Notes under the pieces: model-generated
What the model saw: the letters and a program-made list of their open reading frames with translations, nothing else
What the model was told of the DNA's origin: nothing
The model's database searches: none
Part shown: positions 54,031 through 64,000 of the stretch, one piece after another
Layout: each line of letters begins with the position of its first letter
Numbering within the stretch: the stretch's first letter is position 1
Translations under genes and position numbers: made by a program
Assembly (NCBI GenBank): GCA_039030075.1
Contig: JBCCEW010000008.1
Coordinates: forward strand, 124,001 to 188,000
Direction of reading: 5' to 3'
Length of the DNA: 64,000 nt
From: Myxococcota bacterium
GTDB taxonomy: Bacteria; Myxococcota_A; UBA9160; SMWR01

Positions 54031-55335
54031 TCAGGCGGGGTCGAGGGGCTCGCGTCGCTGCTCGCCGCTGGCGAGGTCCCGGACGCCGACTTCCCCCGCC
54101 GCGACCTCGTCCGGACCGAGCAGGTAGATCCGCGCCGCCCCGGCGCGATCGGCGTCGGCCATGGCGCGCTTCAGCTTCACGCTGCCGAGCACGAGCTCGA
54201 CCGACTCGCCCCGACTCCGCAGCCGCTGGGCCAGGCGGATGGCCGCCGGCCGCTCGGCCTCGGTGAACGGGAACACGACGGCGTCGAGCGCGCGCGGACA
54301 TTCCGGCCGGATGCCCTCGTCCTCGAGCAGCGCCTCGATCACGGCGTCGCCGAAGCCGAAGCCCGCGGCCGGGATGGCCTGGCCCCCGAGGCTCTCGAGG
54401 AGTCGGTCGTAGCGACCGCCCCCGCAGATCGCGCGCAGCTTCCGGTCGGCGTCGAAGCCTTCGAAGACGATGCCCGTGTAATAGGCGAGCCCGCGGACCA
54501 GGCTGGCGTCGAAGCCGACCCGATCGCCGAGGCCGTAGGCGTCGAGGAGTTCGAAGAGTCGCTGCAGCTCGCCGCGGGCCGGCGAGTCGGCGGAGAGCCC
54601 GGCGGTCGCGGTCTCGATGTCCTGGACGCCGAGCCAGTCGACCACGTCCTGGGCCTCTGCCCGCGCCAGCCCGATCAGCCCCTGTGGGTCGCAAAGCTGC
54701 TCGATCACCGCGTCGGCGCCGATCTTGTCGAGCTTGTCGATCACCACGCAGAGCGGCGCGAAGGCGTCGGGCTTGTCCCGCAGCACGCCGGCCCGCAGGG
54801 ACTCCTCGAGCAGGGCGCGGCTGTTGATGCCGATCCGCACGCGACCCGGGGCGACGCCCAGCCGATCGACGAGGGTGAAGATCGCCGAGATCAGCTCTGC
54901 CTCGGCGGTGACGCTGGGCTCTCCCCAGATGTCCATGTTCCACTGGTAGTGCTCGCGGCGTCGGCCGCGCGTCATCCGCTCGTAGCGCCAGCACTGGGGG
55001 ATCGCGGTCCAACGCAGGGGCAGGCGCAGGGCGCCGGCCCGCGCCATCACCATCCGGGCCAGCGAGGGGGTGAACTCACCGCGCAGGGCGTAGTGACGGT
55101 CGTGCAGCTCGAAGTGGTAGAGCTGGTCGACGATCTCCTCGCCGGCCTTCCGCTGGAAGAGCGCCGCGTGCTCGAGCACCGGAGCGTCGACGCCCTCGAA
55201 CCCGTATTCCTGGGCGACGGCGCGAAAATGGTCGAAGAGCCACTCCCGGAAGCGGAAGTCTTCGGGGTAGAAGTCGCGGGTCCCCCGCGGAGGCTGGAGG
55301 CTCGAGCGGTCCTTGGCTGCCACCCGGCGTTCCAT
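54031..55335 (-). CDS. hisS: Histidyl-tRNA synthetase
   Basis: A 434-residue class II aminoacyl-tRNA synthetase. PPRGTRDFYPEDF opens the catalytic core, RYERMTRGRRREHYQWNMDIWG contains motif 2, and GLAYYTGIVFEGF with AICGGGRYDRLL are the His-specific motifs; the anticodon-binding domain follows from about 335. The ATG at 55335 is 14 residues before the first conserved motif; the very long open frame upstream is antisense to the FG-GAP lipoprotein gene. HisS charges tRNA-His in the cytoplasm. Confidence 0.95.
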   Translation of the reverse strand: MERRVAAKDRSSLQPPRGTRDFYPEDFRFREWLFDHFRAVAQEYGFEGVDAPVLEHAALFQRKAGEEIVDQLYHFELHDRHYALRGEFTPSLARMVMARAGALRLPLRWTAIPQCWRYERMTRGRRREHYQWNMDIWGEPSVTAEAELISAIFTLVDRLGVAPGRVRIGINSRALLEESLRAGVLRDKPDAFAPLCVVIDKLDKIGADAVIEQLCDPQGLIGLARAEAQDVVDWLGVQDIETATAGLSADSPARGELQRLFELLDAYGLGDRVGFDASLVRGLAYYTGIVFEGFDADRKLRAICGGGRYDRLLESLGGQAIPAAGFGFGDAVIEALLEDEGIRPECPRALDAVVFPFTEAERPAAIRLAQRLRSRGESVELVLGSVKLKRAMADADRAGAARIYLLGPDEVAAGEVGVRDLASGEQRREPLDPA

Positions 55336-55437
55336 ACCACACGGCTCTGGGGCCCGCGAAACGCCCGGGGCCCCGCGTCGGACGGCGTCCGGTTTGCTAG
55401 ACAACAGCCGCCCATCGGATCGGGCGGGGAGGCGAGC

Positions 55438-56742
55438 ATGGCGAAGCGACGGACGATGGTGGGACTCGTTGGAGCCCTGCTCCTGGTTTGGACGGCGTGC
55501 GGCTCCGAGGAGCCCGCGCAGGCGCCGGCGCCCGCCGCGCCGGAATCCGCGGCCGAGGCGCCCGCCCCCGAGCCGGCAGAACCCGACGAGCTGCCCCGCG
55601 GACTGGTGCTCTCGCTCGCCCAGTTCGTGACCGTGGCCGGCAAGCCGGAGCCCGGCCCGGGCCGCCTCGAGTTCCTCTACCGCCACAAGGGCGCCTGGCG
55701 CACCTCGGCGATCGAGGACACCGACAGCAACGTCTTCCACAAGGCGATGGCCTACGGCGAAGGCGACGACGCGGTGCTCCTCACCCTGGGCGGCACGAAG
55801 GCCCTGGTGAAGACCTGGGAGAAGGAAGGCAGCGCCCTCGAGCCCACCGTCCACTGGGAGAAGGATTTCGGCGGCAAATTCAGCCGCATGCGCGACGCCG
55901 AGGTCGCGGACCTCTACGGGGATGGCGACCAGGCGATCGCCGTGGCCACCCATGACCAGGGCGTCGTGGCGGTGATGCGTCCCTCGCCGGACGGCTTCTC
56001 GGTGGTCGAGCTCGACACCGAGCCCGACACCTTCGTCCACGAGATCGAGGTGGGTGACGTCAACGGCGACGGCCAGCTCGAGGTCTACGCCACCCCGAGC
56101 GAGCCGAATCGGCTCGAAGGCGGCGAGTCCCAGAAGGGCGCCGTGGTGCGCTACGTCCCGGTGGCTGGCGAGAAGCGCGTGGTGGTGGCCGACCTCGGAG
56201 ATCGTCACGCGAAGGAGATCCTGGTCGAGGACGTCGATGGCGACGGCACCGACGAGCTCTACGTCTCGGTCGAGGGCCACGTCGGAGAGCTGAAGGAACT
56301 CGTCCACCCGGTCGAGATCCGCCGCTACGACGCGGACACGCCGGCCGACGGCGGGGCGGTGATCGCCACCCTGAAGGACCGGCTGACCCGGTTCCTGACC
56401 GCCGGCGACATCGATGGCGACGGCAAGAAGGAGATGGTGGCGGCCACCTTCAGTGCCGGGTTGTGGCTGCTGCGCCCGGGCGTCGACCCGCGCGGTGAGT
56501 GGAGCGCGACGCTGATCGACAAGAACTCGGCCGGCTTCGAGCACGCCTCGATCCTGGCCGACCTGGACGAGGACGGTCGGGACGAGCTCTACGTCGCCAG
56601 CGACAAGCACAAGGAAGTGCGTCGCTACGTCTGGAAGGATGGGAAGTTCGAGCGCGAGGTCATCTACAAGCGCCCCGACAACCGCCCCATCTTCACCTGG
56701 AACCTGATGCCGGTTCCGACCTCGCTGATCCCGGGCGCCTGA
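55438..56742 (+). CDS. FG-GAP/VCBS-repeat lipoprotein
   Basis: A 434-residue predicted lipoprotein: signal peptide with lipobox VWTAC, then an Ala/Pro/Glu-rich linker of about 35 residues. The rest is a beta-propeller-like array with at least four calcium-binding repeats of the type D-x-D-x-DG followed by E-L/V-Y: IEVGDVNGDGQLEVYA, VEDVDGDGTDELYV, AGDIDGDGKKEMVA and LADLDEDGRDELYV. It should sit in the outer membrane or periplasm as a binding or structural protein. It is divergent from hisS. Confidence 0.8.
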   Translation: MAKRRTMVGLVGALLLVWTACGSEEPAQAPAPAAPESAAEAPAPEPAEPDELPRGLVLSLAQFVTVAGKPEPGPGRLEFLYRHKGAWRTSAIEDTDSNVFHKAMAYGEGDDAVLLTLGGTKALVKTWEKEGSALEPTVHWEKDFGGKFSRMRDAEVADLYGDGDQAIAVATHDQGVVAVMRPSPDGFSVVELDTEPDTFVHEIEVGDVNGDGQLEVYATPSEPNRLEGGESQKGAVVRYVPVAGEKRVVVADLGDRHAKEILVEDVDGDGTDELYVSVEGHVGELKELVHPVEIRRYDADTPADGGAVIATLKDRLTRFLTAGDIDGDGKKEMVAATFSAGLWLLRPGVDPRGEWSATLIDKNSAGFEHASILADLDEDGRDELYVASDKHKEVRRYVWKDGKFEREVIYKRPDNRPIFTWNLMPVPTSLIPGA

Positions 56743-56906
56743 GCGGCGGGGGCGGACGACGGGCCCGCCAGGGCGGGGCGCCAACCTCTTGAAACCGCAG
56801 GAAACCGGCAACTGCCCCCGGGGATTCCCGATTCGACTCAAGTCTTTGGCCGATCGCCCCGAGTGGAGGCTTGCCGAGGGCGCGGAAGGCCGTTCCCGGG
56901 GGGTGC

Positions 56907-56934
56907 TTGTCAGGCCCCCAGACCTTGGGCTAAT
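56907..56934 (+). promoter_or_regulatory. Possible sigma70-type promoter of the topoisomerase gene
   Basis: TTGTCA (56907-56912, five of six -35 bases), a 16-nt spacer and GCTAAT (56929-56934, four of six -10 bases), 46 nt before the ATG at 56981. The rest of the 238-nt gap 56743-56980 shows no gene. Confidence 0.35.
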
Positions 56935-56980
56935 GGAGGGCTCGGTGGGGAAACGCTGAGCCCCGGGGGGAGCGAGGTCC

Positions 56981-59743
56981 ATGGCGAAGGCCCTGGTCAT
57001 CACCGAGAAGCCGAGTGTCGCGCGCGACATCACGGCGGCTCTCGGTGGTTTCGAAGAGGAAGACGGCTACTTCGAAGGCGACGACTACCTCGTCACCTTC
57101 GCGGTGGGGCACCTCTACGAGCTGCTTCCGCCCGAAGAAGTCGACGAGAAGTTCAAGCGCTGGACCCTCGACGTCCTGCCCATGATCCCGGAAGAGTTCG
57201 GTTACAAGGTCAAGAAGGGCCAGACCGACCGGGTGCGCACCATCAAGCGGTTGCTCGCGCGCGACGACGTCGACCGCGTGGTCAACGCTTGCGACGCGGG
57301 GCGCGAAGGCGAGTTGATCTTCCGCGAGATCGTCGACAACCTCGACGCGGACAAGCCGGTCGAGCGGCTCTGGCTCCAGTCGATGACCGACGACGCGATC
57401 CGCGGTGGCTTCGCGAGCCTGCGCCCGGGCGAAGAGCTCCAGGGCCTCGCGGACGCAGCGGCCTGTCGCGCCCAGAGTGACTGGCTGATCGGCATGAACG
57501 CGACCCGCGCGCTCACGAAGCGCCTGAAGAGTCGCAAGGAGAAGACCTCATGGTCGGCGGGGCGCGTCCAGACGCCGACCCTGACCATGCTGGTCGACAA
57601 GGAATTCGAAGTCCTCGCCCACGTGCCCAAACCCTATTGGCGGGTGACGGCGACCTTCGAACACGAGGGGAACGCCTACGAGGGCAGCTGGTTCGATCCG
57701 AGCTTCGTTGCCGACGACGACCCCGATCGCAAGGACGACCGCATCTTCGCGGAGGAGCGCGCCGCGAACATCGTCGCGGCCGTGACCGGCCAGGCCGCCC
57801 TCGCCAACGAGACGCGCAAGCCTTCGCGCGAGTCGGCACCGCCGCTCTTCGATCTGACGGCGCTCCAGCGCGAAGCGAACCGGCGCTTCTCGTGGTCGGC
57901 GCGCCGTACGCTCTCGGCTGCCCAGCGCTGCTACGAGCGCCACAAGATCCTGACCTACCCGCGGACCAGCTCGCGCTGTCTGCCCGAGGACTACCGCGCC
58001 ACGGTCGACCAGACCCTCACGTCCTTCGCGACGAACAAGCGCGACGACGAGGGCTTCGCCGACTACGCCGCGGCCGCCGCCCGGCTGCGCGAGAACGGTC
58101 TCGAGAACGAAAAGCGCACCTTCGACAACAAGGGCGTGTCGGATCACTTCGCGATCGTCCCGACCGGCGCGATGCCGCGCGACCCGCTCACCGGCGACGA
58201 CAAGCGCCTCTTCGATCTCGTGGCGCGTCGCTTCTTCGGCGCATTCCATCCGCCGGCCCAGTGGGAGCGCGTCGAGCGGATCACCGTTTCCGAGGGCGAG
58301 AACTTCCGCACGCGCGCACGCTTCCTGAAGGTGCCGGGGTGGCGCTCGGTGCTCCCCGAGAGCACCGAAGAGGACCAGGCCGCCCCGCTGCCGCCGCTCG
58401 TGGCCGACGCCACGGAAGCGAACGACGTCGCGGTACGGTCCATCGAGCCCGAGACCCACGAAGAAGAGACGAAGCCGCCCCCGCGCATCACCGAAGCGCG
58501 GCTGCTGTCGCTGATGGAGAACGCCGGGAAGCAGATCGACGACGAAGACTTCGCAGCGGCGCTCTCGGACAAGGGCATCGGAACTCCGGCCACTCGCGCC
58601 GACATCATCGAGAACCTGATCGCGAAGGGCTACGTGGTGCGCGTCGGAAAGGCGCTGCGCCCGACGGTCAAGGGCATCCGGATGATCGATACGCTGCGGC
58701 GCATCGACATCGACCGCCTGACTTCACCGGAGTTCACCGGCGAGCTCGAGTCGCACCTGCTCGAGGTCGAGCGCGGCGACCGCAGCAAGGAAGACTTCAT
58801 GACCGAGATCACCGATTACACCGTGTCGGTGGTCGATCGCGCGAAGACCTTCGGCTACGACGAGCTCTACGACGAGAACGAGACCTTCGGCGCATGCCCG
58901 TCGTGCGAGCGACCGGTGATCGAGATGGCCTGGTTCTACCGCTGTCGCGAGGAGCCCGAGCGGGAAGAAGACTGCCCGATGCGCTTCTGGAAGGACACCT
59001 CCGGGCGCTACCTCGACAAGCGCACTTTGCGCTCGCTGCTCGCCGACGGCACCAGCGGTGAGATCGACGGCTTCACCGCGCGCAACGGCCGGACCTATCG
59101 GGGTGTGATCAACGTCGACACCGAGGAATGGAAGCTCGGCGTCAAATCGGCCGGCTGGAACGAAGAATCGGCCAGCGACCAGGTCGAGTACGACGTGAAC
59201 CCGGACCCGCTCGGGAAGTGCCCGCTCAACGAGGAGCACGACGTCATCGAGACGCCGACCCTCTTCGCCTGCACGGACAAGCTCACGGACGACGCACGCA
59301 CGAAGGAAGAGCGCAAGCAGCGCAAGGCCGACGGCGAGGCGCCGGCCTGCGGCTACGTGCTGCCGCGCACGGTCTGCAAGCGCGAGATCACACGGGACGA
59401 GGCCCTGCACTACCTGCGTGAGGGGAAGACCGAACTCCTCGAGGACTTCACCTCGCGCTTCGGACGTCCTTTCTCGGCCACGCTCTTTTTGAAGGAAACC
59501 GGTCGCCACGGCTTCGAGTTCCCGCCGCGGAAGCGGGCCGGGGGCGACGATGACGGCGCCGCGTCGAAGAAGAAGACGACGAAGAAGAAGGCCACGAAGA
59601 AGAAGACGACGCGGAAGAAGAAGACCACCAAGAAGAAGGCCACGAAGAAGAAGGCGACCCGCAAGAAGGCCGCCACGAAGAAGAAGACGACGCGGAAGAA
59701 GGCGGCCGCGAAGAAGACGGCGGCTCCCGCCGGCGACGCCTGA
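56981..59743 (+). CDS. topB: DNA topoisomerase III with lysine-rich C-terminal tail
   Basis: A 920-residue type IA topoisomerase. The TOPRIM domain opens with LVITEKPSVARDI and has NACDAGREGELIFR (DxD-like metal site); the active-site Tyr326 is in KILTYPRTSSR. SAGRVQTPTL and TRADIIENLI (GTPATRADII) are conserved. After the core come Cys-containing zinc-ribbon-like segments (ACPSCERPVIEM, GKCPLNEEHDV). The last 58 residues are a repetitive Lys/Thr/Ala tail like histone H1. It relaxes or decatenates DNA. E. coli TopB has 653 residues, so the C-terminal part is long; it resembles the larger TopB versions. Confidence 0.88.
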   Translation: MAKALVITEKPSVARDITAALGGFEEEDGYFEGDDYLVTFAVGHLYELLPPEEVDEKFKRWTLDVLPMIPEEFGYKVKKGQTDRVRTIKRLLARDDVDRVVNACDAGREGELIFREIVDNLDADKPVERLWLQSMTDDAIRGGFASLRPGEELQGLADAAACRAQSDWLIGMNATRALTKRLKSRKEKTSWSAGRVQTPTLTMLVDKEFEVLAHVPKPYWRVTATFEHEGNAYEGSWFDPSFVADDDPDRKDDRIFAEERAANIVAAVTGQAALANETRKPSRESAPPLFDLTALQREANRRFSWSARRTLSAAQRCYERHKILTYPRTSSRCLPEDYRATVDQTLTSFATNKRDDEGFADYAAAAARLRENGLENEKRTFDNKGVSDHFAIVPTGAMPRDPLTGDDKRLFDLVARRFFGAFHPPAQWERVERITVSEGENFRTRARFLKVPGWRSVLPESTEEDQAAPLPPLVADATEANDVAVRSIEPETHEEETKPPPRITEARLLSLMENAGKQIDDEDFAAALSDKGIGTPATRADIIENLIAKGYVVRVGKALRPTVKGIRMIDTLRRIDIDRLTSPEFTGELESHLLEVERGDRSKEDFMTEITDYTVSVVDRAKTFGYDELYDENETFGACPSCERPVIEMAWFYRCREEPEREEDCPMRFWKDTSGRYLDKRTLRSLLADGTSGEIDGFTARNGRTYRGVINVDTEEWKLGVKSAGWNEESASDQVEYDVNPDPLGKCPLNEEHDVIETPTLFACTDKLTDDARTKEERKQRKADGEAPACGYVLPRTVCKREITRDEALHYLREGKTELLEDFTSRFGRPFSATLFLKETGRHGFEFPPRKRAGGDDDGAASKKKTTKKKATKKKTTRKKKTTKKKATKKKATRKKAATKKKTTRKKAAAKKTAAPAGDA
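59567..59719 (+). repeat. Lys-rich short repeats coding the topoisomerase tail
   Basis: A run of AAG, ACG and GCC codons arranged in imperfect units of 12-15 bases encodes KKKTT/KKKAT/RKK blocks, residues 863-913 of the topoisomerase. It is the most biased stretch in the window. It looks like histone H1/H5 tails and like the (K)AAK tails of some bacterial DNA-binding proteins. Confidence 0.85.
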
Positions 59744-59820
59744 GCTTCCGGGGCGCGGCGAGGGCCCGCCCCACGAACCACTACCATCCCCCAAGGACGA
59801 GCCCACGGAGGTCGGGGGAG

Positions 59821-62800
59821 GGTGCGGATCCGCGCCATCGCGAGCGTCGCGCTCCTGTGCGCGTGCGCGTTGCCGGCGACAGCCGTCGAGTTCTACGACG
59901 GTCGCGTCCAGGTCCACGGCTACGCCGAGACCCAGCTCCGCGCCCTGAACGAGAAGTTCGAGCAGGAGCTCGATCTCGCGCAGTGGTACAACGTCCTGAA
60001 CGTCGAGGTCGAGGTCGACGTCCTCCCGGAAGGGTTGGGGCCGATCGACCTGATGAGCGTCTATGTGCGGGCCGAGGGCCGCTACGACGCGCTCTACTCC
60101 GAGGGTTTTCGGATCTTCCACAGCGTCGACACGTACGGGAACGGGGCGCGCCGACTGCCCGAGCGGCTTCGCGATGCCCGCGATCCCGACTTCGGCGGGG
60201 TGGTACCGGGCCCGGAGGGTCCCGTCGACCGCCACCTCAGTCGGCGTCCGACGCCCTTCGCTCCCGAGGGCGAGCGCCGCGGGATTCCCGAGTTCGATTC
60301 CTTCTTTCGCCAGGCCGGCGGAGACAACCGTCTGGGGACCGCCGACGACCCCGGGCGCTACGCGAGCGCCGCGCTCCTCGACTACCAGTTCGCGCTGCGG
60401 GAGTTCCGCGGCCCCGACAGCCAGGGAACCCAGGTTCTCGGACCCTGGTTGCCCCGCAACCTCGTGCGCAGCGTCGCGTTGAACGCCGACCGCGCGAACC
60501 CCTTCCGCGGGCGGATTCCGCCGACGGCGCTCGCGACGGGGACCGACGGGGTGACAGGGGGCGCCTTCGAGGACGCCAGCTCGGTGCGCTTCTACGACGG
60601 CGATCCCCAGCTCACGGCGCTGACGCCCGCGCAGATCGGGGCGGGCATCCAGATCGATCCCCTCGACCCGGCGAGCCGCGCGACGCTCGCGCTGGTCGCT
60701 CCCGATACCACGATCACCGCGGCGTCCCGGGGCAAGTGCGAACGCGCGGGCGTCGCGGCGTGCGTCGCCGGCGCCACTTTCCCGGATCCGGACGGGCCGG
60801 GGACGTTCACGGTGCAGCCACTCAACGCGCTGCCCCCGGTGCCAGTGGCCGGGACCGACTTCTCGTCCGCCGGGCTCGACGCTGGCGGCAACGTCATCGC
60901 CGCGTTCGGCGGGGACTTCAGCGGCGTCGTGCCCTGTCTCGACCCGACCGAACCCGTGCTCGCCCCGCGTCAACGCGGTGAACTCGGTCCCCTCGCCCTC
61001 GACGAGAACGCCGGCTGCATTCCCGGCTCGTTCGAGACCGTGACCATCGGTGGCGTCACTCAGTTCGGCAACGCGGTCACGGGGCCCGAGAATGTCCGCT
61101 ACACGGGCGGCCTCGGCGAGAATCCGTTCCGACCGGCGCCCGACCTCTCGAACGCGTCGAATCGCAACGCATCGCTCTTACAGGCGCAGGGCCTCTACTA
61201 CCCGAGCGCGGGATTGCGCAACGTCCTGCGCTCGGGCGATCTCGATTCGCCGCGCCTGAACTTCGACGAGATCGACCGGGCCTTCAACCGTGGCGCGAGC
61301 CAGCAGCGGACGAAGGAACTGAAGGAAGCCTACGTCGACCTCGAGTTCCTCGAGTCGCGGCTCTGGGCGCGCCTTGGCCTGCAGAACATCGTGTGGGGGA
61401 AGACGGAGGTCTTCCGCACCAACGACCAGTTCAATCCGCAAGACCTCGCCCTGTCCTCGCTCCCGAGCCTCGAGGAGTCGCGCATCGCGCTGTGGTCGGG
61501 GCGCTTCGTGTATTCGCTCTACGACGTCGGAGCGCTCGAGGACGTGCGTCTCGAGTTCGCCTTCAACTTCGATCGTTTCGAACCCGCCGACATCGGTGCC
61601 TGCGGTGAGCCCTACGCCCCGGACCTCACCTGCAACCTGACCTATGGGTTGCTCTCCCATTCCTTTACGGGGGCGGGCATCGCGGGCATCGACCGACCCG
61701 AGAGCCCCTGGAAGGAGATCGGCGATCTCGAGTTCGGGGGGCGCATCGAGTGGCGCTGGGATCGCTTCAGCTTCTCGATCATCGACTTCTACGGCTTCGA
61801 CGACGTGCCCTACACCGAAGCCATCTTCTTCTACGAGCGCGCCGTCGATCCCCAGTCCGGCCGTCCGGTCGCCGCGCGTCTGCCCGGCCAGGCGCTGGGC
61901 ACCTGCCAGCGGGCGGGCGAGGTCGCGGTCGATACGCTGAACGCCGGTGGTGGGGGCGGCGTCGCGTACAACACCTCCTTTGCGTCCCATCCCTATTCGG
62001 TGACGCCCGGCCAGACACCCCTGGGCGGCGGCGCGGTGCGCGGCGGCGTGGGGACCGACCCCGGTTGTCTGCGTCCGGGCGGAGCGCCCGGTTACGCGAA
62101 CACCTTCGCCTTCGACGCGGCCGCCCTGGCTTTGACCAATGCCCTCGAGTTCCAGTCCGCGAACCAGCAGCTCTTCGCCTGGACCTGTCTCTCGACGGTG
62201 GGCGTCGCCTCGGCCCTCGACCCGGGCGCCTGCGCCTGGACCGTGTTCGCGAGTCCGTCGAACCTGCGCGGCGTGAACGTGCCGATCACCGAGGCGTTCG
62301 TGCCGGTCTTCGCGGGCGACCCGGACGGGCCGTCGACCGTGCGCACCATGGCGATCGTCAACAACTTCCAGCGCAGCGTCGCGGTGTCGGGTCCTTTGAT
62401 CGCGTTCCCGCTGGCTTCGGTCAATCGCCTCTACAACGATCCCCAGGCCCCCTTCGACACGAACAACAACGGGATGGTCGACAACGGGGTGGGGTGCGCC
62501 GACGACGATCCCGCGACGCCCTGCGACCTGGGCGGCTACGACGGGTTCGACACGCGCACCCAGCGCGCGCGTTTCCCGGGCCAGCCCACCCTCGACAACT
62601 CGCTGACCAACGAACAGCGGGCGCTGCTCGGCTGCGGCCCCTTCTACGGTACGCGCTGCGACAGCACCAGCCGCGAGACCACGACCGCGGACTTTCCCCA
62701 GTCGGGCAACTTCGGCGGCATCGACCTGCTCAACGCCGAGGCGAGTGCCATCGTGCAGTCGTGGCTCGGTGTCGAGGGCACGCTGCCCGGCCAGATCACC

Positions 62801-64000
62801 ACCGACAACCTGCCCCAGCCGGGCACGATCGGGCCGCTCGGACCCGCGCGCGGGGTGGGAGCAGGCAGCAGCCAGCGGACGAACGTGCCCTTCGTCGGCG
62901 GGCCGACCTGCACCCGGTTCATCGAGACCCAGGGGCTGGTGAAGCTGCCGGGGTGTCGGGGGATCGCGTCGCTCAGCGTTCGTTACAACGATCCCAACGG
63001 CATCCCGGGCGATGCCGACGACGTCCCGATGCGCGTCGAGGTGGCCTTCGAGGCGGGGTATCTGCCGTCGATCGACGGCTGCATCCTGGGCGACGTGATC
63101 AACCGGCGCGGGGCGGCGGCCAGCGTGCCCGTGACCGCGGTCGGGGCCTCTCCCGAACTCGCGCGTCAGCTCGCGCGCTGCAGCGGGGCCACCGTCCGCC
63201 GCGCCGTTCCCGAACAGTTCATCACGGGCTTCGACGCCTCGGGGAACCCGACGACGGTGCCGAACACGGGACAGAACCCGGACGTTGCCGCCTGCGCGCC
63301 GCGCGGCTTCGGCGGCACGATCACCGTCAACGGTGCACCGCGCCGGGTGTTCGTGTGCGCCTCCCAGGAGGTGACCCTCGCCGACCTGCCCCTCATCCAT
63401 CCCACGGCGGGCTGCATCGCCTCCGACACGAATCCGACCGCGTCCGCCGCCTGCTACGAGTGGTTCAACCGCGATCTGGTCGAGGAGTTCTTCGAGGGCA
63501 CGGGGCAGCTCTTCCAGAACGAGCTCGCGGCGGTCTCGTACAACTTCTTGATGTTCCTGACCCTCACCTCGTGCGATCTGCGGACCGCGGATCTGGACGG
63601 CCGCGCGAACGGAGATGCGGCGGGGCTGGCCGCGAACCCCGAGTGCTTCCTGCCGTCGGCGCCCTACGAGCCGGGGCGCTGCAGCCTGGCGACGCCGAAC
63701 CTGTGCGCGAACGTGAAGAACTTCCTGGCTGCGGTCGGTGTGCGCCGGAACACGGTGCGCGCGGCGGGCAACGAGCGCTTCGGGCGACGCACCTTCATCT
63801 GGCACAGCGGGGGGGAAGCGGTGCTGCGCTACGACCGGCGCAACGTCCTGGGCTTCTCGACCGACTTCGCCGAGGACTGGTCGAAGACGAGCTGGGGGGT
63901 CGAGTTCACCTGGATCGAGGGGGTGCCCTACGCGAACAACGACGATCCCGAGGGCATCACCGAGAGCGACTCGTTCAACGTCACGGTGTCCGTCGATCGC
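59821..64000 (+). CDS. DUF1302 family outer-membrane-type protein, 5' part, very long
   Basis: The frame is open from a GTG at 59821 (GGGGGAGGG just before) to the window end, 1,393 residues so far. A signal peptide (IASVALLCACALPATA) leads into VEFYDGRVQVHGYAETQLRALNEKF and LAQWYNVLNVEVEVDVLPE, the DUF1302 N-terminus. LGLQNIVWGKTEVFRTNDQFNPQDL (about 515-540) is the family's central motif, and the last residues seen (WGVEFTWIEGVPYANNDDPEGI) are its C-terminal region. Typical DUF1302 proteins have 550-700 residues; here Cys-rich and Asp/Asn-rich insertions (for example TNNNGMVDNGVGCADDD) fill the middle. It is probably a beta-barrel outer membrane protein, often linked to lipid or steroid transport. 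Confidence 0.8.

Noticed and set aside
54031-57033. A 1,000-residue frame extending hisS at its N-terminus
   Set aside because: Only the part from 55335 down matches HisS. The rest is antisense to the FG-GAP lipoprotein gene.
59567-59719. Lys codon repeats as a CRISPR-like or regulatory repeat
   Set aside because: Units are short, in frame and vary at third positions, which fits a coding low-complexity tail.

Overview
The window is a very GC-rich (roughly 70 %), densely packed bacterial chromosome segment. It carries 47 complete or near-complete protein genes, one of them apparently broken, plus two genes cut by the window edges. I see no rRNA, tRNA, CRISPR array, insertion sequence or integrase, and no intergenic gap longer than about 240 bases. 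The gene mix (LL-diaminopimelate aminotransferase DapL, TIGR03790 protein, B12-binding radical SAM with a DUF4070-type tail, EttA, TypA, Lhr, EgtB, a very long DUF1302 protein, a SelW-like selenoprotein, a luciferase-like F420-type oxidoreductase) suggests a Gram-negative lineage of the former Deltaproteobacteria (Myxococcota, Desulfobacterota or Binatota type). That placement is inference; no taxonomic marker was tested. Many genes appear to start at GTG or TTG, and same-strand neighbours often overlap by 4 nt.

Layout: 1-5912, surface glycan genes: the end of a GT4 glycosyltransferase facing a four-gene leftward operon (GT-C type membrane protein, sulfotransferase/GT4 fusion, methyltransferase, GT2). 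6104-9158, a small secreted protein, an aldo/keto reductase, a secreted gluzincin-like peptidase and a CusF-like/SCO1 lipoprotein. 9163-11790, a B12-binding radical SAM enzyme with a BtuF-like protein downstream. 11948-17016, the Lhr helicase and a methyltransferase. 17028-25426, two large TPR proteins, a TIGR03790 protein with a calcium-binding C-terminus, and EttA. 25544-28121, EgtB, DUF427 and a HAD phosphatase. 28290-33523, GST-like protein, TypA, phosphodiesterase, NUDIX hydrolase, HEAT-like and PilZ-like proteins. 33551-35930, YkgJ-type protein, a GspG-like membrane protein, a degenerate cupredoxin, DUF456 and an NTF2-like protein. 35974-36817, a thioredoxin-fold isomerase gene followed by a short gene with an in-frame TGA encoding a SelW/Rdx-type selenoprotein.

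36876-46825: a fusion of a DHH-like domain to a CPBP-like membrane domain, a GFA-family protein, DapL, a luciferase-like gene interrupted by TAA, a five-heme cytochrome with a second c-type cytochrome, an AGCS symporter and a single-chain ADP-forming acyl-CoA synthetase. 46887-48880: an SBP56/methanethiol-oxidase gene overlapping a SCO1 gene. 48890-64000: DUF3604 protein, exonuclease III, biosynthetic arginine decarboxylase, HisS, an FG-GAP lipoprotein, topoisomerase III with a histone-H1-like tail, and the first 1,393 codons of an exceptionally long DUF1302 protein.

The strongest hidden signal is the selenoprotein at 35974-36198. A conventional gene caller reads its TGA as a stop and loses the gene. 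The reading frame continues with SelW-family sequence to a TAG, and a good hairpin lies at SECIS distance behind the TGA. Other points of interest are the unusual fusions (sulfotransferase/GT4, DHH-like/CPBP-like), the GspG-like domain in an unusual membrane topology, the cupredoxin without its copper ligands, and the methanethiol oxidase/SCO pair.
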